This document shows positions 24,778-33,065 of a DNA stretch of 64,000 nucleotides, in pieces (positions within the stretch are counted from its first letter, which is position 1; every line of letters starts with the position of its first letter). A program made the position numbers and the translations under genes. The stretch spans positions 11,809 to 75,808 of the forward strand of contig JBBAQX010000019.1 in NCBI GenBank assembly GCA_040400085.1, in the 5' to 3' direction. The stretch is from HNR sp040400085. Lineage in GTDB: Bacteria; Actinomycetota; Actinomycetes; Actinomycetales; Microbacteriaceae. The notes below the pieces were generated by a model. That model saw only the letters and a list, made by a program, of their open reading frames with translations. It made no database searches and was not told where the DNA came from.

Positions 24778-27753
24778 ATGGCCACAAAACCAACGTCCTC
24801 TGGGCGATCAGCGTCATCGCGCGGATCGTCGGACAAGACCCCCGCGACTAAGAAGACCCCGCGGACATCCTCGGCGACGGCAAAAACGACCGCTTTCGTT
24901 GCGGAGGAGACCCCCGGCATCCTCTCGCGAATGTGGTTGGCAACGGCTCACGGCATCGGGGGGCTCTGCCGCGCGTTTCGGGTCGAGCGGATGGATCCTG
25001 AGGAACGCCGCGACGGTATACCTCTTTTGCTAATTGTTCTGGCAATCGCCGGCGCTATTATCGAGTGGTTTCTCGTGGGGAACGCGGTCGCCCTGCAGAT
25101 CGACGCGTGGAGCTTCGGCGGGCTCTTCGGGCGCGTTGCGTTTGGCCTTCCCGTCGTTATGGTTTTTTTCGCCCTGTGGCTGTTTAATAACCCCAGCAGC
25201 GTCCACGATAACCGCAGAATTGCGATCGGTATTGCCCTGATGCTGCTCAGCGTTTCGGGGCTGTGCCATCTCTTCGGCGGGCAACCTGCGCCGAGCGAGG
25301 GAATGCTCAAACTTGCCTCCGCCGGCGGGCTTCTGGGGTGGATGATCGCGGCACCTCTTATCGCCGTCATCACCGGTATCGGTGCGGGCGTCGTCATTAT
25401 TCTTCTTCTGGTCTTGTCGCTATTCATCGTCACGAAGACCCCGCCCAATCGCGTAGCACAGCGGGTTCGTGAGGCTTATTCATACCTTTTTGGCACTATT
25501 CCCGATGACGAGAATCAGGCAGCGTCTGATTTGCCGGAGGCGTCTCAGAAAAAGACAGCGGCTGAGAAACGAGCGGAGAAGAAATCGTCCGCGGCTTCGG
25601 GCGATACTGAACTGACCGATTTCTTTGACGTGGAATCTGAGACGCCTGCCGGCGGTGAGTTGCCGTGGTGGAGACGAAATTCGAGCCAGCGCGAGGAAGA
25701 TCCGGATTACGATCCGTCAACGGTCGCGGAAGCAGTGACCGACGTTCTCGGTGCGGCTGGCACGGGAGCCAAGGGGTTTGACTCGGCTCTCGAACAGGAA
25801 ACAACCGTTCTTGGTGTGGGCCCTGACGGTTATCCGACGGATGTGCTGAACGATCTCGAACGGGCGGAAGAGTCCCTGAGCGCCCAGAATATTCTCGGAT
25901 CCGCGTCCGGTTTGGGAGATGATACGGGCCAAACCTCTTTCGACGGTATCGAACCGGTGAGCGACGAACCTATTCCGCGCCCTCTGATGGCTGTCGATGC
26001 GGACTCCAGCATCGATGCCGTCCCAGCCGAGCAACGAGAGTATACGCTTCCGTCCCCGTCTTCGTTGGAGCTAGGAACTCCCTCAAAGGCTCGATCCCAG
26101 GCAAACGACGACATCGTCGCCTCGATCACCTCCGTGCTTGCCCAATTCAAGGTTGATGCTGCGGTGACCGGTTTCTCCCGGGGGCCAACAGTGACCCGAT
26201 ACGAGATTGAGCTCGGACCTGGTGTCAAAGTTGAGCGGGTTACCGCGCTGAGCAAGAACCTGTCTTACGCGGTCGCGAGCAACGAGGTGCGCATCCTCTC
26301 GCCCATCCCAGGCAAGAGCGCGATCGGGGTCGAGATTCCGAATACCGACCGCGAGACTGTCTCTCTTGGAGATGTGCTGCGCTCTCCCATCGCGACGAAA
26401 AGCACGCATCCCCTCACTATCGGAGTTGGGAAAGACGTCGAGGGCGGATTCGTCGTTGCCAACCTTGCCAAGATGCCCCACCTTTTGGTTGCAGGTTCCA
26501 CCGGATCCGGTAAGTCGAGCTTTATTAACTCGATGGTTACCAGCCTTCTCATGAAGTCAACGCCGGCCGACGTGCGCATGGTTCTTGTCGACCCCAAGAG
26601 GGTTGAGCTCACCGCGTATCAGGGGGTTCCCCACCTGATAACGCCCATCATCACCAATCCCAAGAAGGCGGCGGAGGCGCTGCAATGGGTGGTGAAAGAG
26701 ATGGATATGCGCTACGACGACCTCCAAAGCTTCGGGTTCAGGCATATCGATGATTTCAACTCTGCCGTGCGAAAGGGCGAGCTCGTTCTGCCCCCGGGAA
26801 GTGAGCGCAAGCTCAAACCGTACCCGTACCTCCTTGTCGTCGTGGACGAGCTCGCCGACCTCATGATGGTGGCCCCTCGCGATGTGGAAGACTCCATCGT
26901 GCGTATCACTCAGCTTGCGCGTGCAGCCGGAATCCATCTGGTTCTTGCTACCCAGCGGCCTAGCGTCGACGTTGTCACCGGACTGATCAAGGCAAACGTT
27001 CCGAGCCGGCTCGCATTTGCAGTGGCGAGCGTCACCGACTCCCGCGTCATTCTTGACCAACCAGGCGCCGATAAACTTATCGGCCAGGGCGACGGGCTCT
27101 TCCTGCCGATGGGGGAGTCGAAGGCCATGCGCGTCCAGGGTGCCTGGGTCAGCGAAGAAGAAATCGAACGAGTCGTGCGGCATGTGAAGGGCCAGGCCAT
27201 TCCCGAGTACCGCCAGGATGTTGCGGCTGCGTCGGTCAGGAAAGACATCGATTCGGATATCGGGGATGACCTCGAAGTGCTTCTCGCCGCTGCCGAACTG
27301 GTGATTTCTACCCAATTCGGCTCAACCTCCATGCTTCAGCGCAAGCTCAGGGTCGGATTTGCAAAGGCGGGGCGGCTGATGGACCTGCTCGAATCGCGCG
27401 AGATCGTCGGACCCTCCGAGGGGTCGAAGGCGCGTGACGTCCTCGTGACGCAGGAAGACCTTCCCCGAGTGCTGGCCAAGCTGCGCGGGGAGGAGAGTGC
27501 TCCCGCTGCTCCTGCTGCTCCCGCCTTCGCGGCTAACCCGGAACCGGTGGCTCCTGTTCATCCTGTTGCGCCGGCTGTTACTCCCGTCGAATCTGTGTCC
27601 CCGAGCCCGGACTTCCAAGACACGGATGCCTACTCTGAGCAGGATTTTGATTTCACCCGCGCGCTCAACGTTCCGGACGCGGTCGACTACCATGACGGCG
27701 ACGATGATGGCGACTCTAGCGAGGATGCCTGGAATCTCACCGGCAGGAACTAA
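24778..27753 (+). CDS. ftsK: DNA translocase FtsK/SpoIIIE
   Basis: 991-residue septal DNA pump. Four or so transmembrane helices at about 80-225 (LLLIVLAIAGAIIEWFLVG and following), an acidic linker (about 240-430), then the motor: alpha/beta domains with Walker A VAGSTGSGKSSF (about residue 572), the DELADLMMVAP Walker B region and TQRPSVDVVTGLIKANVPSR, and the gamma winged-helix domain near 835-900 (STQFGSTSMLQRKLRVGFAKAGRLMD). A Pro/Ala and acidic tail follows. ATG 24778 is chosen; TATTCT (24765-24770) ends 7 nt before, suggesting leaderless transcription. Confidence 0.96.
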   Translation: MATKPTSSGRSASSRGSSDKTPATKKTPRTSSATAKTTAFVAEETPGILSRMWLATAHGIGGLCRAFRVERMDPEERRDGIPLLLIVLAIAGAIIEWFLVGNAVALQIDAWSFGGLFGRVAFGLPVVMVFFALWLFNNPSSVHDNRRIAIGIALMLLSVSGLCHLFGGQPAPSEGMLKLASAGGLLGWMIAAPLIAVITGIGAGVVIILLLVLSLFIVTKTPPNRVAQRVREAYSYLFGTIPDDENQAASDLPEASQKKTAAEKRAEKKSSAASGDTELTDFFDVESETPAGGELPWWRRNSSQREEDPDYDPSTVAEAVTDVLGAAGTGAKGFDSALEQETTVLGVGPDGYPTDVLNDLERAEESLSAQNILGSASGLGDDTGQTSFDGIEPVSDEPIPRPLMAVDADSSIDAVPAEQREYTLPSPSSLELGTPSKARSQANDDIVASITSVLAQFKVDAAVTGFSRGPTVTRYEIELGPGVKVERVTALSKNLSYAVASNEVRILSPIPGKSAIGVEIPNTDRETVSLGDVLRSPIATKSTHPLTIGVGKDVEGGFVVANLAKMPHLLVAGSTGSGKSSFINSMVTSLLMKSTPADVRMVLVDPKRVELTAYQGVPHLITPIITNPKKAAEALQWVVKEMDMRYDDLQSFGFRHIDDFNSAVRKGELVLPPGSERKLKPYPYLLVVVDELADLMMVAPRDVEDSIVRITQLARAAGIHLVLATQRPSVDVVTGLIKANVPSRLAFAVASVTDSRVILDQPGADKLIGQGDGLFLPMGESKAMRVQGAWVSEEEIERVVRHVKGQAIPEYRQDVAAASVRKDIDSDIGDDLEVLLAAAELVISTQFGSTSMLQRKLRVGFAKAGRLMDLLESREIVGPSEGSKARDVLVTQEDLPRVLAKLRGEESAPAAPAAPAFAANPEPVAPVHPVAPAVTPVESVSPSPDFQDTDAYSEQDFDFTRALNVPDAVDYHDGDDDGDSSEDAWNLTGRN

Positions 27754-27806
27754 GCCCGCTAGATTCTGCGGAAATACCGTACACTAACCCTAAAACCGAG
27801 GAGGCG

Positions 27807-28781
27807 ATGGTGCGATTCGATCTGCCGCTCGAGCAACTGCACACGTACCGTCCTGCAATTACCGAGCCACAAGACTTCGACAGCTTTTGGGCGAATACCC
27901 TTGCTGAGGCCCGCGCCTTCAATACCCCGGTTACTATTACGCCCGTTGACACACCCTTGGCCTTGCTAGATGTCTATGACATTGTGTTTCCGGGTTTCGG
28001 CGGGCATCCCGTTCACGCCTGGTACCTGCTACCCAAAGACTGCGAGGGTGAGCTCACAACCGTAATCACATATAACGGCTACGGTGGAGGCCGCGGGCTT
28101 CCCCACGAGCGACTCGAGTGGGTGAATGCCGGCTACGCCTATCTCTTCATGGACACTCGAGGGCAGGGCAGCGGGTGGGGCTCCGGCGGTGCGACTGCCG
28201 ATCCCGTCGGTTCCGGCCCAAGCACGCCCGGCTTCATGACGCAGGGGATAGAATCGCCCGAAACCTATTATTATCGCCGCGTGTACACCGACGCGGTTCG
28301 CCTGATCGATGCCGCACGTAACCTCGATAACGTGGATGCCTCACGCATTATCGTAAGCGGCAGTAGCCAGGGCGGTGGCCTCGCGATTGCCGCTGCTGGT
28401 TTATCGGATAGCGTGATAGCAGCGCTTCCCGATGTACCATTCCTGCAGCACTTCGGTCGGGCCGTGGGCCTCACGAACGAATATCCGTATCAGGAGGTCG
28501 TGACGTATCTGTCCGTGCATCGTGATCGAGTCGGGCAGTCTTTTGAAACACTGAATTACTTCGACGGTCTCCACTTTGCGGCGAGGGCCGCAATGCCGGC
28601 ACTGTTCTCCACCGGTCTCCACGATGGCGTATGCCCGCCCTCGACCGTTTTCGCATCACGGAATGCGTGGGCAGGCGATGCCGACATCGAAGTCTATCCG
28701 TTCAACCAGCACGAGGGCGGGCGAGACCACCACTGGTTGCGGCAGTGCGAATGGCTGCGCGAGCGCGGGCTTGACGCTTGA
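27807..28781 (+). CDS. Acetylxylan esterase / cephalosporin-C deacetylase family (AXE1)
   Basis: 324-residue alpha/beta hydrolase of carbohydrate-esterase family 7 type. MVRFDLPLEQLHTYRPAITEPQDFDSFW start typical of the family, nucleophile motif SGSSQGGGLA, acid in GLHDGVCPPS and His in FNQHEGGRDHHW. Removes acetyl groups from sugars. GAGGAG precedes the ATG. Inserted between ftsK and pgsA, which are close in other actinobacteria, so it is an accessory gene. The stop codon lies within a 7-bp tandem repeat (28770-28797). Confidence 0.9.
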   Translation: MVRFDLPLEQLHTYRPAITEPQDFDSFWANTLAEARAFNTPVTITPVDTPLALLDVYDIVFPGFGGHPVHAWYLLPKDCEGELTTVITYNGYGGGRGLPHERLEWVNAGYAYLFMDTRGQGSGWGSGGATADPVGSGPSTPGFMTQGIESPETYYYRRVYTDAVRLIDAARNLDNVDASRIIVSGSSQGGGLAIAAAGLSDSVIAALPDVPFLQHFGRAVGLTNEYPYQEVVTYLSVHRDRVGQSFETLNYFDGLHFAARAAMPALFSTGLHDGVCPPSTVFASRNAWAGDADIEVYPFNQHEGGRDHHWLRQCEWLRERGLDA

Positions 28782-28797
28782 CGCCTGACGCCTGACC
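28770..28797 (+). repeat. 7-bp tandem repeat across a stop codon
   Basis: Four units of CTTGACG/CCTGACG/CCTGACC spanning the end of the esterase gene; the stop TGA (28779-28781) is within it. Confidence 0.75.
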
Positions 28798-28843
28798 CGG
28801 GCCGGTGCTGTGTTTGGGACGGCGGGCGCAGTAGACTCGCAGT

Positions 28844-29443
28844 GTGTCCGCAGAATCGTTAGTCCCCGCATCCCGTCCATCGAATTTGAACGCTCCGAAC
28901 ATCATCACGATCGTGCGGATGCTGCTGACACCGTTCTGCATGTGGCTCGTGCTCGTGGGGGGAGGCGCGCCCGATGCTTATCGCTGGTGGGGTGCGGCAC
29001 TGTTTATCTTCGCGATTGCCACCGACTGGGTAGATGGGTTTTTGGCCCGCCGGTATAACCAGGTCACGGACCTGGGTAAGCTACTCGACCCGATTGCCGA
29101 CAAACTGCTCACGGGGGCTGCCCTTGTCTGCCTCTCGATTCTGGCGGAGTTGCCGTGGTGGGTAACTATCCTGATCCTTATCAGGGAGTGGGGGATCACC
29201 GTTGATCGGTTGATTCGTGCGAATAGCCATGTTGTCATCGCCGCAGCCTGGTTGGGTAAGCTCAAAACGTTTATGCAGGCGATTGCGATTTCGCTCGCGC
29301 TGCTTCCGCTGTCCTCGATCTGGGGAGACTGGGTCGAACCTGTCAATATCGTCACCATGAGCCTGGCCTTTATTCTCACCGTCGTGAGCGGGCTCGACTA
29401 TGTGCGAACTGCGCTGAAGGCAGGTAAGAATGCTCGCGACTGA
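28844..29443 (+). CDS. pgsA: CDP-diacylglycerol-glycerol-3-phosphate 3-phosphatidyltransferase
   Basis: 199-residue membrane CDP-alcohol phosphatidyltransferase with the signature DWVDGFLARRYNQVTDLGKLLDPIADK (D-x2-DG-x2-AR-x8-G-x3-D-x3-D). Several hydrophobic helices. Makes phosphatidylglycerol-phosphate. GTG 28844; TAGACT (28832-28837) ends 6 nt before it, indicating a leaderless start. Overlaps the next gene by 14 bp. Confidence 0.93.
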   Translation: MSAESLVPASRPSNLNAPNIITIVRMLLTPFCMWLVLVGGGAPDAYRWWGAALFIFAIATDWVDGFLARRYNQVTDLGKLLDPIADKLLTGAALVCLSILAELPWWVTILILIREWGITVDRLIRANSHVVIAAAWLGKLKTFMQAIAISLALLPLSSIWGDWVEPVNIVTMSLAFILTVVSGLDYVRTALKAGKNARD

Positions 29444-29969
29444 CCCGGTTGGTGGCGTTCCTGAGTCTCTTGCCGGGCAGGTCATCCTTCTCGCGAAAAT
29501 GATGGATGCGCGGATCGCGACGGCCGAATCACTTACCGGGGGACTGCTCGCTTCTGCTCTCGTGGATGTGTCGGGGGCATCTGCTGTTTTTAACGGGGGA
29601 GTGGTTACCTATAACACCGAGCTGAAGGCCAGTATCCTGGGGGTTGACGAACGGTTGCTCAGGGAGAGTGGCCCCGTTCATCCGCGGGTAGCAGAGATGA
29701 TGGCTGAGGGAGTGCGCATTCGCTGCGCTGTTGGCGGTGTTCCTGCGACAATCGGTGTGGCCACGACGGGCGTCGCGGGACCGGACTCTGATGAGGCTAC
29801 CGGGCAGCCCGCCGGAATTGTGTATCTAGGTGTATCAAGCGATTCTGGTACGAGACACATTGCGCTGTCACTGGTAGGGGGTCGGACAGAAATTCGGAGT
29901 CAGACGGTTGCCAATGCGCTCTTCGCGTTGTTGGATGAATTAAAAAATAACAAGAATTCAACGCATTAA
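29430..29969 (+). CDS. pncC: CinA-family nicotinamide-nucleotide amidohydrolase (PncC)
   Basis: 179 residues, the stand-alone C-terminal CinA domain that deamidates NMN for pyridine recycling. ARIATAESLTGGLLASALVDVSGASAVFNGGVVTYN and TTGVAGPDSDEATGQPAG are typical. ATG 29430 overlaps pgsA by 14 bp, so the pair is coupled, as commonly found in actinobacteria beside ftsK and clgR. Confidence 0.92.
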   Translation: MLATDPVGGVPESLAGQVILLAKMMDARIATAESLTGGLLASALVDVSGASAVFNGGVVTYNTELKASILGVDERLLRESGPVHPRVAEMMAEGVRIRCAVGGVPATIGVATTGVAGPDSDEATGQPAGIVYLGVSSDSGTRHIALSLVGGRTEIRSQTVANALFALLDELKNNKNSTH

Positions 29970-30117
29970 CACGAGTTGGGAATAAGAAATATCAAATACT
30001 GGTTACATTCGATGACACTTTCACCATTTGTACAGTGATATTGGTTAGAGTTGTCAATAGAATTATCGCAACCGTGATATTCTGAGAATTTGAATTGCTG
30101 ATCTAAGGAGGGTGAAC

Positions 30118-30441
30118 GTGGTTCTCGTACGTCAGGAAATTGGTGACGTCCTTCGTGATTTTCGCCTTCAGAAAGGTCGCACTCTGCGCCAGGTAGCCGG
30201 TGACGCTAGCGTTGCTCTAGGGTACTTGAGTGAGGTAGAGCGCGGACAGAAGGAAGCCTCGAGTGAGATTCTTGCCGCCGTGGCGGATGCTCTTGGGACT
30301 CCGCTGTCCATCATTATGAGCGAAGTCAGTGGACGTTTGGCCGTGATGGAAGGGCTGAATCCGGTTACCGGTAACAGCGTTCCCGACACGGTTCCGGCTG
30401 ATCTTGTTGCCGGTTTTGATTCGGGTCTTGTTCGACGCTGA
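30118..30441 (+). CDS. clgR: ClgR-type XRE transcriptional regulator
   Basis: 107-residue HTH_3 protein whose VLVRQEIGDVLRDFRLQKGRTLRQVAGDASVALGYLSEVERGQKEASSEILAAVADAL pattern (given here only by its ends VLVRQEIGDVLRDF and EVERGQKEAS) matches ClgR, activator of clp protease and stress genes. GTG 30118 is chosen over GTG 30112 because AAGGAG (30105-30110) is 7 nt before it. The 148-bp AT-rich gap upstream (29970-30117) must hold its promoter. Confidence 0.9.
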   Translation: MVLVRQEIGDVLRDFRLQKGRTLRQVAGDASVALGYLSEVERGQKEASSEILAAVADALGTPLSIIMSEVSGRLAVMEGLNPVTGNSVPDTVPADLVAGFDSGLVRR

Positions 30442-30465
30442 AAATAACGCAGTGGTCGGTGTGCC

Positions 30466-30684
30466 ATGCGTTTGAGTGAGTTTCGGTTTGCAATTACCGA
30501 AGAGTTTGGGCACGGTTACGGTCAGATCGTTGTGAACGATCTCGTCGTAACGGAGCTCGGTAGCCGTACTGTGAATCAGGCGATCGATGCTGGTGTGGCA
30601 GTCGATGATGTGTGGTTGGCTTTGTGTCGCGAGATGGATGTTCCACCGGAGCGTTGGCATGGCAGAGGCCGCCCAAAGAAGTAG
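30466..30684 (+). CDS. DUF3046 family protein
   Basis: 72-residue acidic-basic protein of the actinobacterial DUF3046 family, normally encoded between clgR and recA, as here. MRLSEFRFAITEEFG, LVVTELGSRTVNQAIDAGV and the end DVPPERWHGRGRPKK are typical. Function unknown. ATG 30466. Confidence 0.9.
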   Translation: MRLSEFRFAITEEFGHGYGQIVVNDLVVTELGSRTVNQAIDAGVAVDDVWLALCREMDVPPERWHGRGRPKK

Positions 30685-30700
30685 ACAGATCAGAGCGATG

Positions 30701-30732
30701 AGCGCCTGTACTCCTATCCGGGTACGGGCGCT
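30701..30732 (+). terminator. Terminator-like hairpin after DUF3046
   Basis: AGCGCCTGTAC (30701-30711) pairs with GTACGGGCGCT (30722-30732), 11 pairs with one G-U, followed within 6 nt by GTTTT. Confidence 0.55.
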
Positions 30733-30770
30733 GTCGTGTTTTGGTTGGGTCTTGCCCTGATCTTGATTTA

Positions 30771-30830
30771 GGCCTGGCTTGTTCCGTTCGGCACACCGGA
30801 TCTGATGGGCCGAACGGAACAAGCCAGGCC
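30771..30830. repeat. Perfect 22-bp inverted repeat
   Basis: Left arm 30771-30792, right arm 30809-30830, identical as reverse complements, 16-nt loop; the arms begin GGCCTGGCTTGTTCC. Not followed by a clear T run on either strand. Function unknown. Confidence 0.9.
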
Positions 30831-30914
30831 CAAACGTTTCATGTGGGAGAAGACGATTTCTTGCCCTTGTGGTTGCTGATGGTTCTGTTTTGTGTTCGAC
30901 ACGCGCGCGGTGGA

Positions 30915-30944
30915 TTCGAATATGTGTTCTATGAGTGATAGTCT
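30915..30944 (+). promoter_or_regulatory. recA promoter with LexA (SOS) box
   Basis: -35 TTCGAA (30915-30920), 18-bp spacer, -10 TAGTCT (30939-30944). The LexA box CGAATATGTGTTCT (30917-30930) matches CGAAC-N4-GTTCG at 8 of 10 positions and overlaps the -35. The ATG is about 210 bp downstream. Confidence 0.65.
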
Positions 30945-31154
30945 CCTCAACAGGGCGAATTTATCCCCGTTATATATGTATTGTCAGGTTCATCGATTCA
31001 GTGTCGGTGGTTGGGTTTACGGTTTGTAACTAGGACGAATGATCGCCAACGCCTTGTCGTTAGCTCGCAGAAAATTTCCGGTTTTCTGTATGCGCGGCAG
31101 CCTGTGGGCACAACATTTGCGACACCCGTCGCCCGTAACAATAAGGAGAACATC

Positions 31155-32228
31155 ATGGCTTCAGCAACAGATCGCGAGAAGGCTCTCGAAACAGCTCTCG
31201 CGCAGATTGATCGTCAATTCGGTAAGGGCTCAGTGATGCGCCTCGGCAGTGACGAACGGGCGCCGGTAGAGGTGATTCCCACCGGTTCGATTGCGTTGGA
31301 TGTCGCGCTCGGCATTGGCGGGCTGCCTCGCGGTCGCATCATCGAGATTTACGGGCCCGAATCTTCGGGTAAAACTACTCTTACTTTGCATGCGATTGCG
31401 AATGCTCAGCGTGCCGGAGGAATCGCCGCGTTCATCGACGCCGAGCATGCGCTCGACCCTGAATACGCAAAGAAGCTTGGTGTCGATATCGATGCCCTAC
31501 TCGTATCTCAGCCGGATACGGGTGAGCAAGCCCTTGAAATTGCGGATATGCTCGTGCGCTCGGGGTCGATTGACCTCATCGTGATCGACTCGGTGGCCGC
31601 GCTTGTGCCTCGTGCCGAGATCGAGGGAGATATGGGGGACTCGCACGTTGGTCTCCAGGCCCGACTCATGTCACAGGCCCTGCGTAAGCTCACCGGTGGT
31701 CTTAACCAGACGAAGACTACGATGATCTTCATCAACCAGCTGCGCGAAAAAATTGGTGTCTTCTTCGGTAGCCCGGAGACAACCGCCGGCGGAAAGGCCC
31801 TCAAATTCTATGCTTCGGTTCGGCTTGATATCCGTCGCATCGAAACCCTCAAGGAGGGTACGGATGCGGTCGGTAACCGTACCCGCGTTAAGGTCGTGAA
31901 GAACAAGATGGCTCCGCCCTTCAAGCAGGCCGAATTTGACATCTTATACGGCGTGGGAATCTCCCGCGAGGGAAGCCTCATCGACTTTGGTGTCGAACAC
32001 GAAATCGTCAAGAAGAGCGGCTCGTGGTACACCTACGACGGTGATCAGCTGGGTCAGGGTAAGGAAAATGCCCGCCGCTTGCTCATCGAAAACGCCTCGA
32101 TCGCCAATGAAATTGAAGCCAAGATTAAGGCAAAACTAGGAATAGGCGAGGCAGCGGCCGAGTCCGAGGCGGCAGCCGATGCTCCCGTTCCGTTGGAAAA
32201 GAAGGTAGCGGCTAAGCGGGGAGCTTAG
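31155..32228 (+). CDS. recA: Recombinase RecA
   Basis: 357 residues. Walker A GPESSGKTTLTL, LVIDSVAALVPRAEIEG (as VIDSVAALVPRAEIEG), and the MSQALRKLTGGLNQTKTT region with loop-2 SPETTAGGKALKFY. Strand exchange and LexA co-protease activity. ATG 31155 with AAGGAG at 31143-31148; in-frame sequence upstream lacks homology. The C-terminal tail is Ala/Glu-rich. Co-transcribed with recX through a hairpin. Confidence 0.98.
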   Translation: MASATDREKALETALAQIDRQFGKGSVMRLGSDERAPVEVIPTGSIALDVALGIGGLPRGRIIEIYGPESSGKTTLTLHAIANAQRAGGIAAFIDAEHALDPEYAKKLGVDIDALLVSQPDTGEQALEIADMLVRSGSIDLIVIDSVAALVPRAEIEGDMGDSHVGLQARLMSQALRKLTGGLNQTKTTMIFINQLREKIGVFFGSPETTAGGKALKFYASVRLDIRRIETLKEGTDAVGNRTRVKVVKNKMAPPFKQAEFDILYGVGISREGSLIDFGVEHEIVKKSGSWYTYDGDQLGQGKENARRLLIENASIANEIEAKIKAKLGIGEAAAESEAAADAPVPLEKKVAAKRGA

Positions 32229-32250
32229 AGCTAGCTGATTACTCACCCCA

Positions 32251-32292
32251 TCAGACGAGGCCGGGAAGATTTCTCGCTCCGGCCTCGTCTGA
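32251..32292 (+). terminator. Hairpin between recA and recX (possible attenuator)
   Basis: Perfect 14-bp stem: TCAGACGAGGCCGG (32251-32264) with CCGGCCTCGTCTGA (32279-32292), 14-nt loop. No T run follows, so partial read-through into recX is plausible. Confidence 0.6.
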
Positions 32293-32337
32293 GACGTACC
32301 CAAAACTACCCGATTCAGATGAATAGAGGACACCATC

Positions 32338-33018
32338 ATGGCCGTTCGTTTTGAACCCAGCACCGCATCATCGGAGCGTGCCGACAAAGAGCCGATAGCT
32401 GTCGTCACCGACTTTCGGTCCCGCAAGAAGCTCGGGCGGGCAGAGTTGGGTTCCTCTTCCTCGAAGGCCGCCGACCTCAATTCAGATCTGGGAGAACCCG
32501 AAAAGTCTGTAGCGCTGACCCCGTCCGAGATCGAAGATCGGGCGCTATCCAAGCTAGCGCGCAAGGCGCTATCCGAGAGAGAAATTCGTGGAATCATGAT
32601 TTCGGATGGGGCTGACGAGAGCGTTGCAGAGGACCTGCTCGAAGAATTTCGGCGTAAAGGATACGTCGATGACCTCAAACTTGCCGAGGACCTGGTCGAA
32701 TCGCTCATGCGCCGCAAGAAACAGGGCCCGGCAGTCATTCGTCGGGAGCTCTCTCAGCGGGGCATCCAGGAAAGCGCTATGAGGGAGGCCCTTGACGAGG
32801 TCGACGAAGACGACGAACTGAGACTCGTCATCGATGCAGCAGAGGACCGGATTCGCCGAATGGGTACCCTCACCCGAACCGTAGCAGAACGACGTCTAAC
32901 CGGTTATCTTCAGCGCAGAGGATACAACGCTGGACATATACGAATAGCTGTCGACAAAGCACTTGGCGGCGAAAGTAGCGGCGGACACGGCGGAGGCTCG
33001 TCCGTTAAATTTCGATAG
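32338..33018 (+). CDS. recX: Regulatory protein RecX
   Basis: 226-residue RecX, inhibitor of RecA filaments. The three-helix repeats are visible in LSKLARKALSEREIRGIMIS, FRRKGYVDDLKLAEDLVESLMRRKKQGPAVIRRELSQRGI and RRLTGYLQRRGYNAGHIRIAV regions. About 65 N-terminal residues are Ser/Glu-rich and poorly conserved. ATG 32338; a Gly/Ser tail ends the protein. Confidence 0.92.
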   Translation: MAVRFEPSTASSERADKEPIAVVTDFRSRKKLGRAELGSSSSKAADLNSDLGEPEKSVALTPSEIEDRALSKLARKALSEREIRGIMISDGADESVAEDLLEEFRRKGYVDDLKLAEDLVESLMRRKKQGPAVIRRELSQRGIQESAMREALDEVDEDDELRLVIDAAEDRIRRMGTLTRTVAERRLTGYLQRRGYNAGHIRIAVDKALGGESSGGHGGGSSVKFR

Positions 33019-33065
33019 GTCGTTACAGGTCTGAGGCATCAGGAACGTAGCGTAAAATGAAATCC

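Larger units (their letters stand above)
30685..31154. other. 470-bp intergenic region before recA
   Basis: No protein-coding gene seen. It contains a terminator-like hairpin (30701-30732), a perfect 22-bp inverted repeat (30771-30830), a LexA box and recA promoter (30915-30944), then an apparent recA 5' leader of about 200 nt in which I recognise no known riboswitch. Confidence 0.7.
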
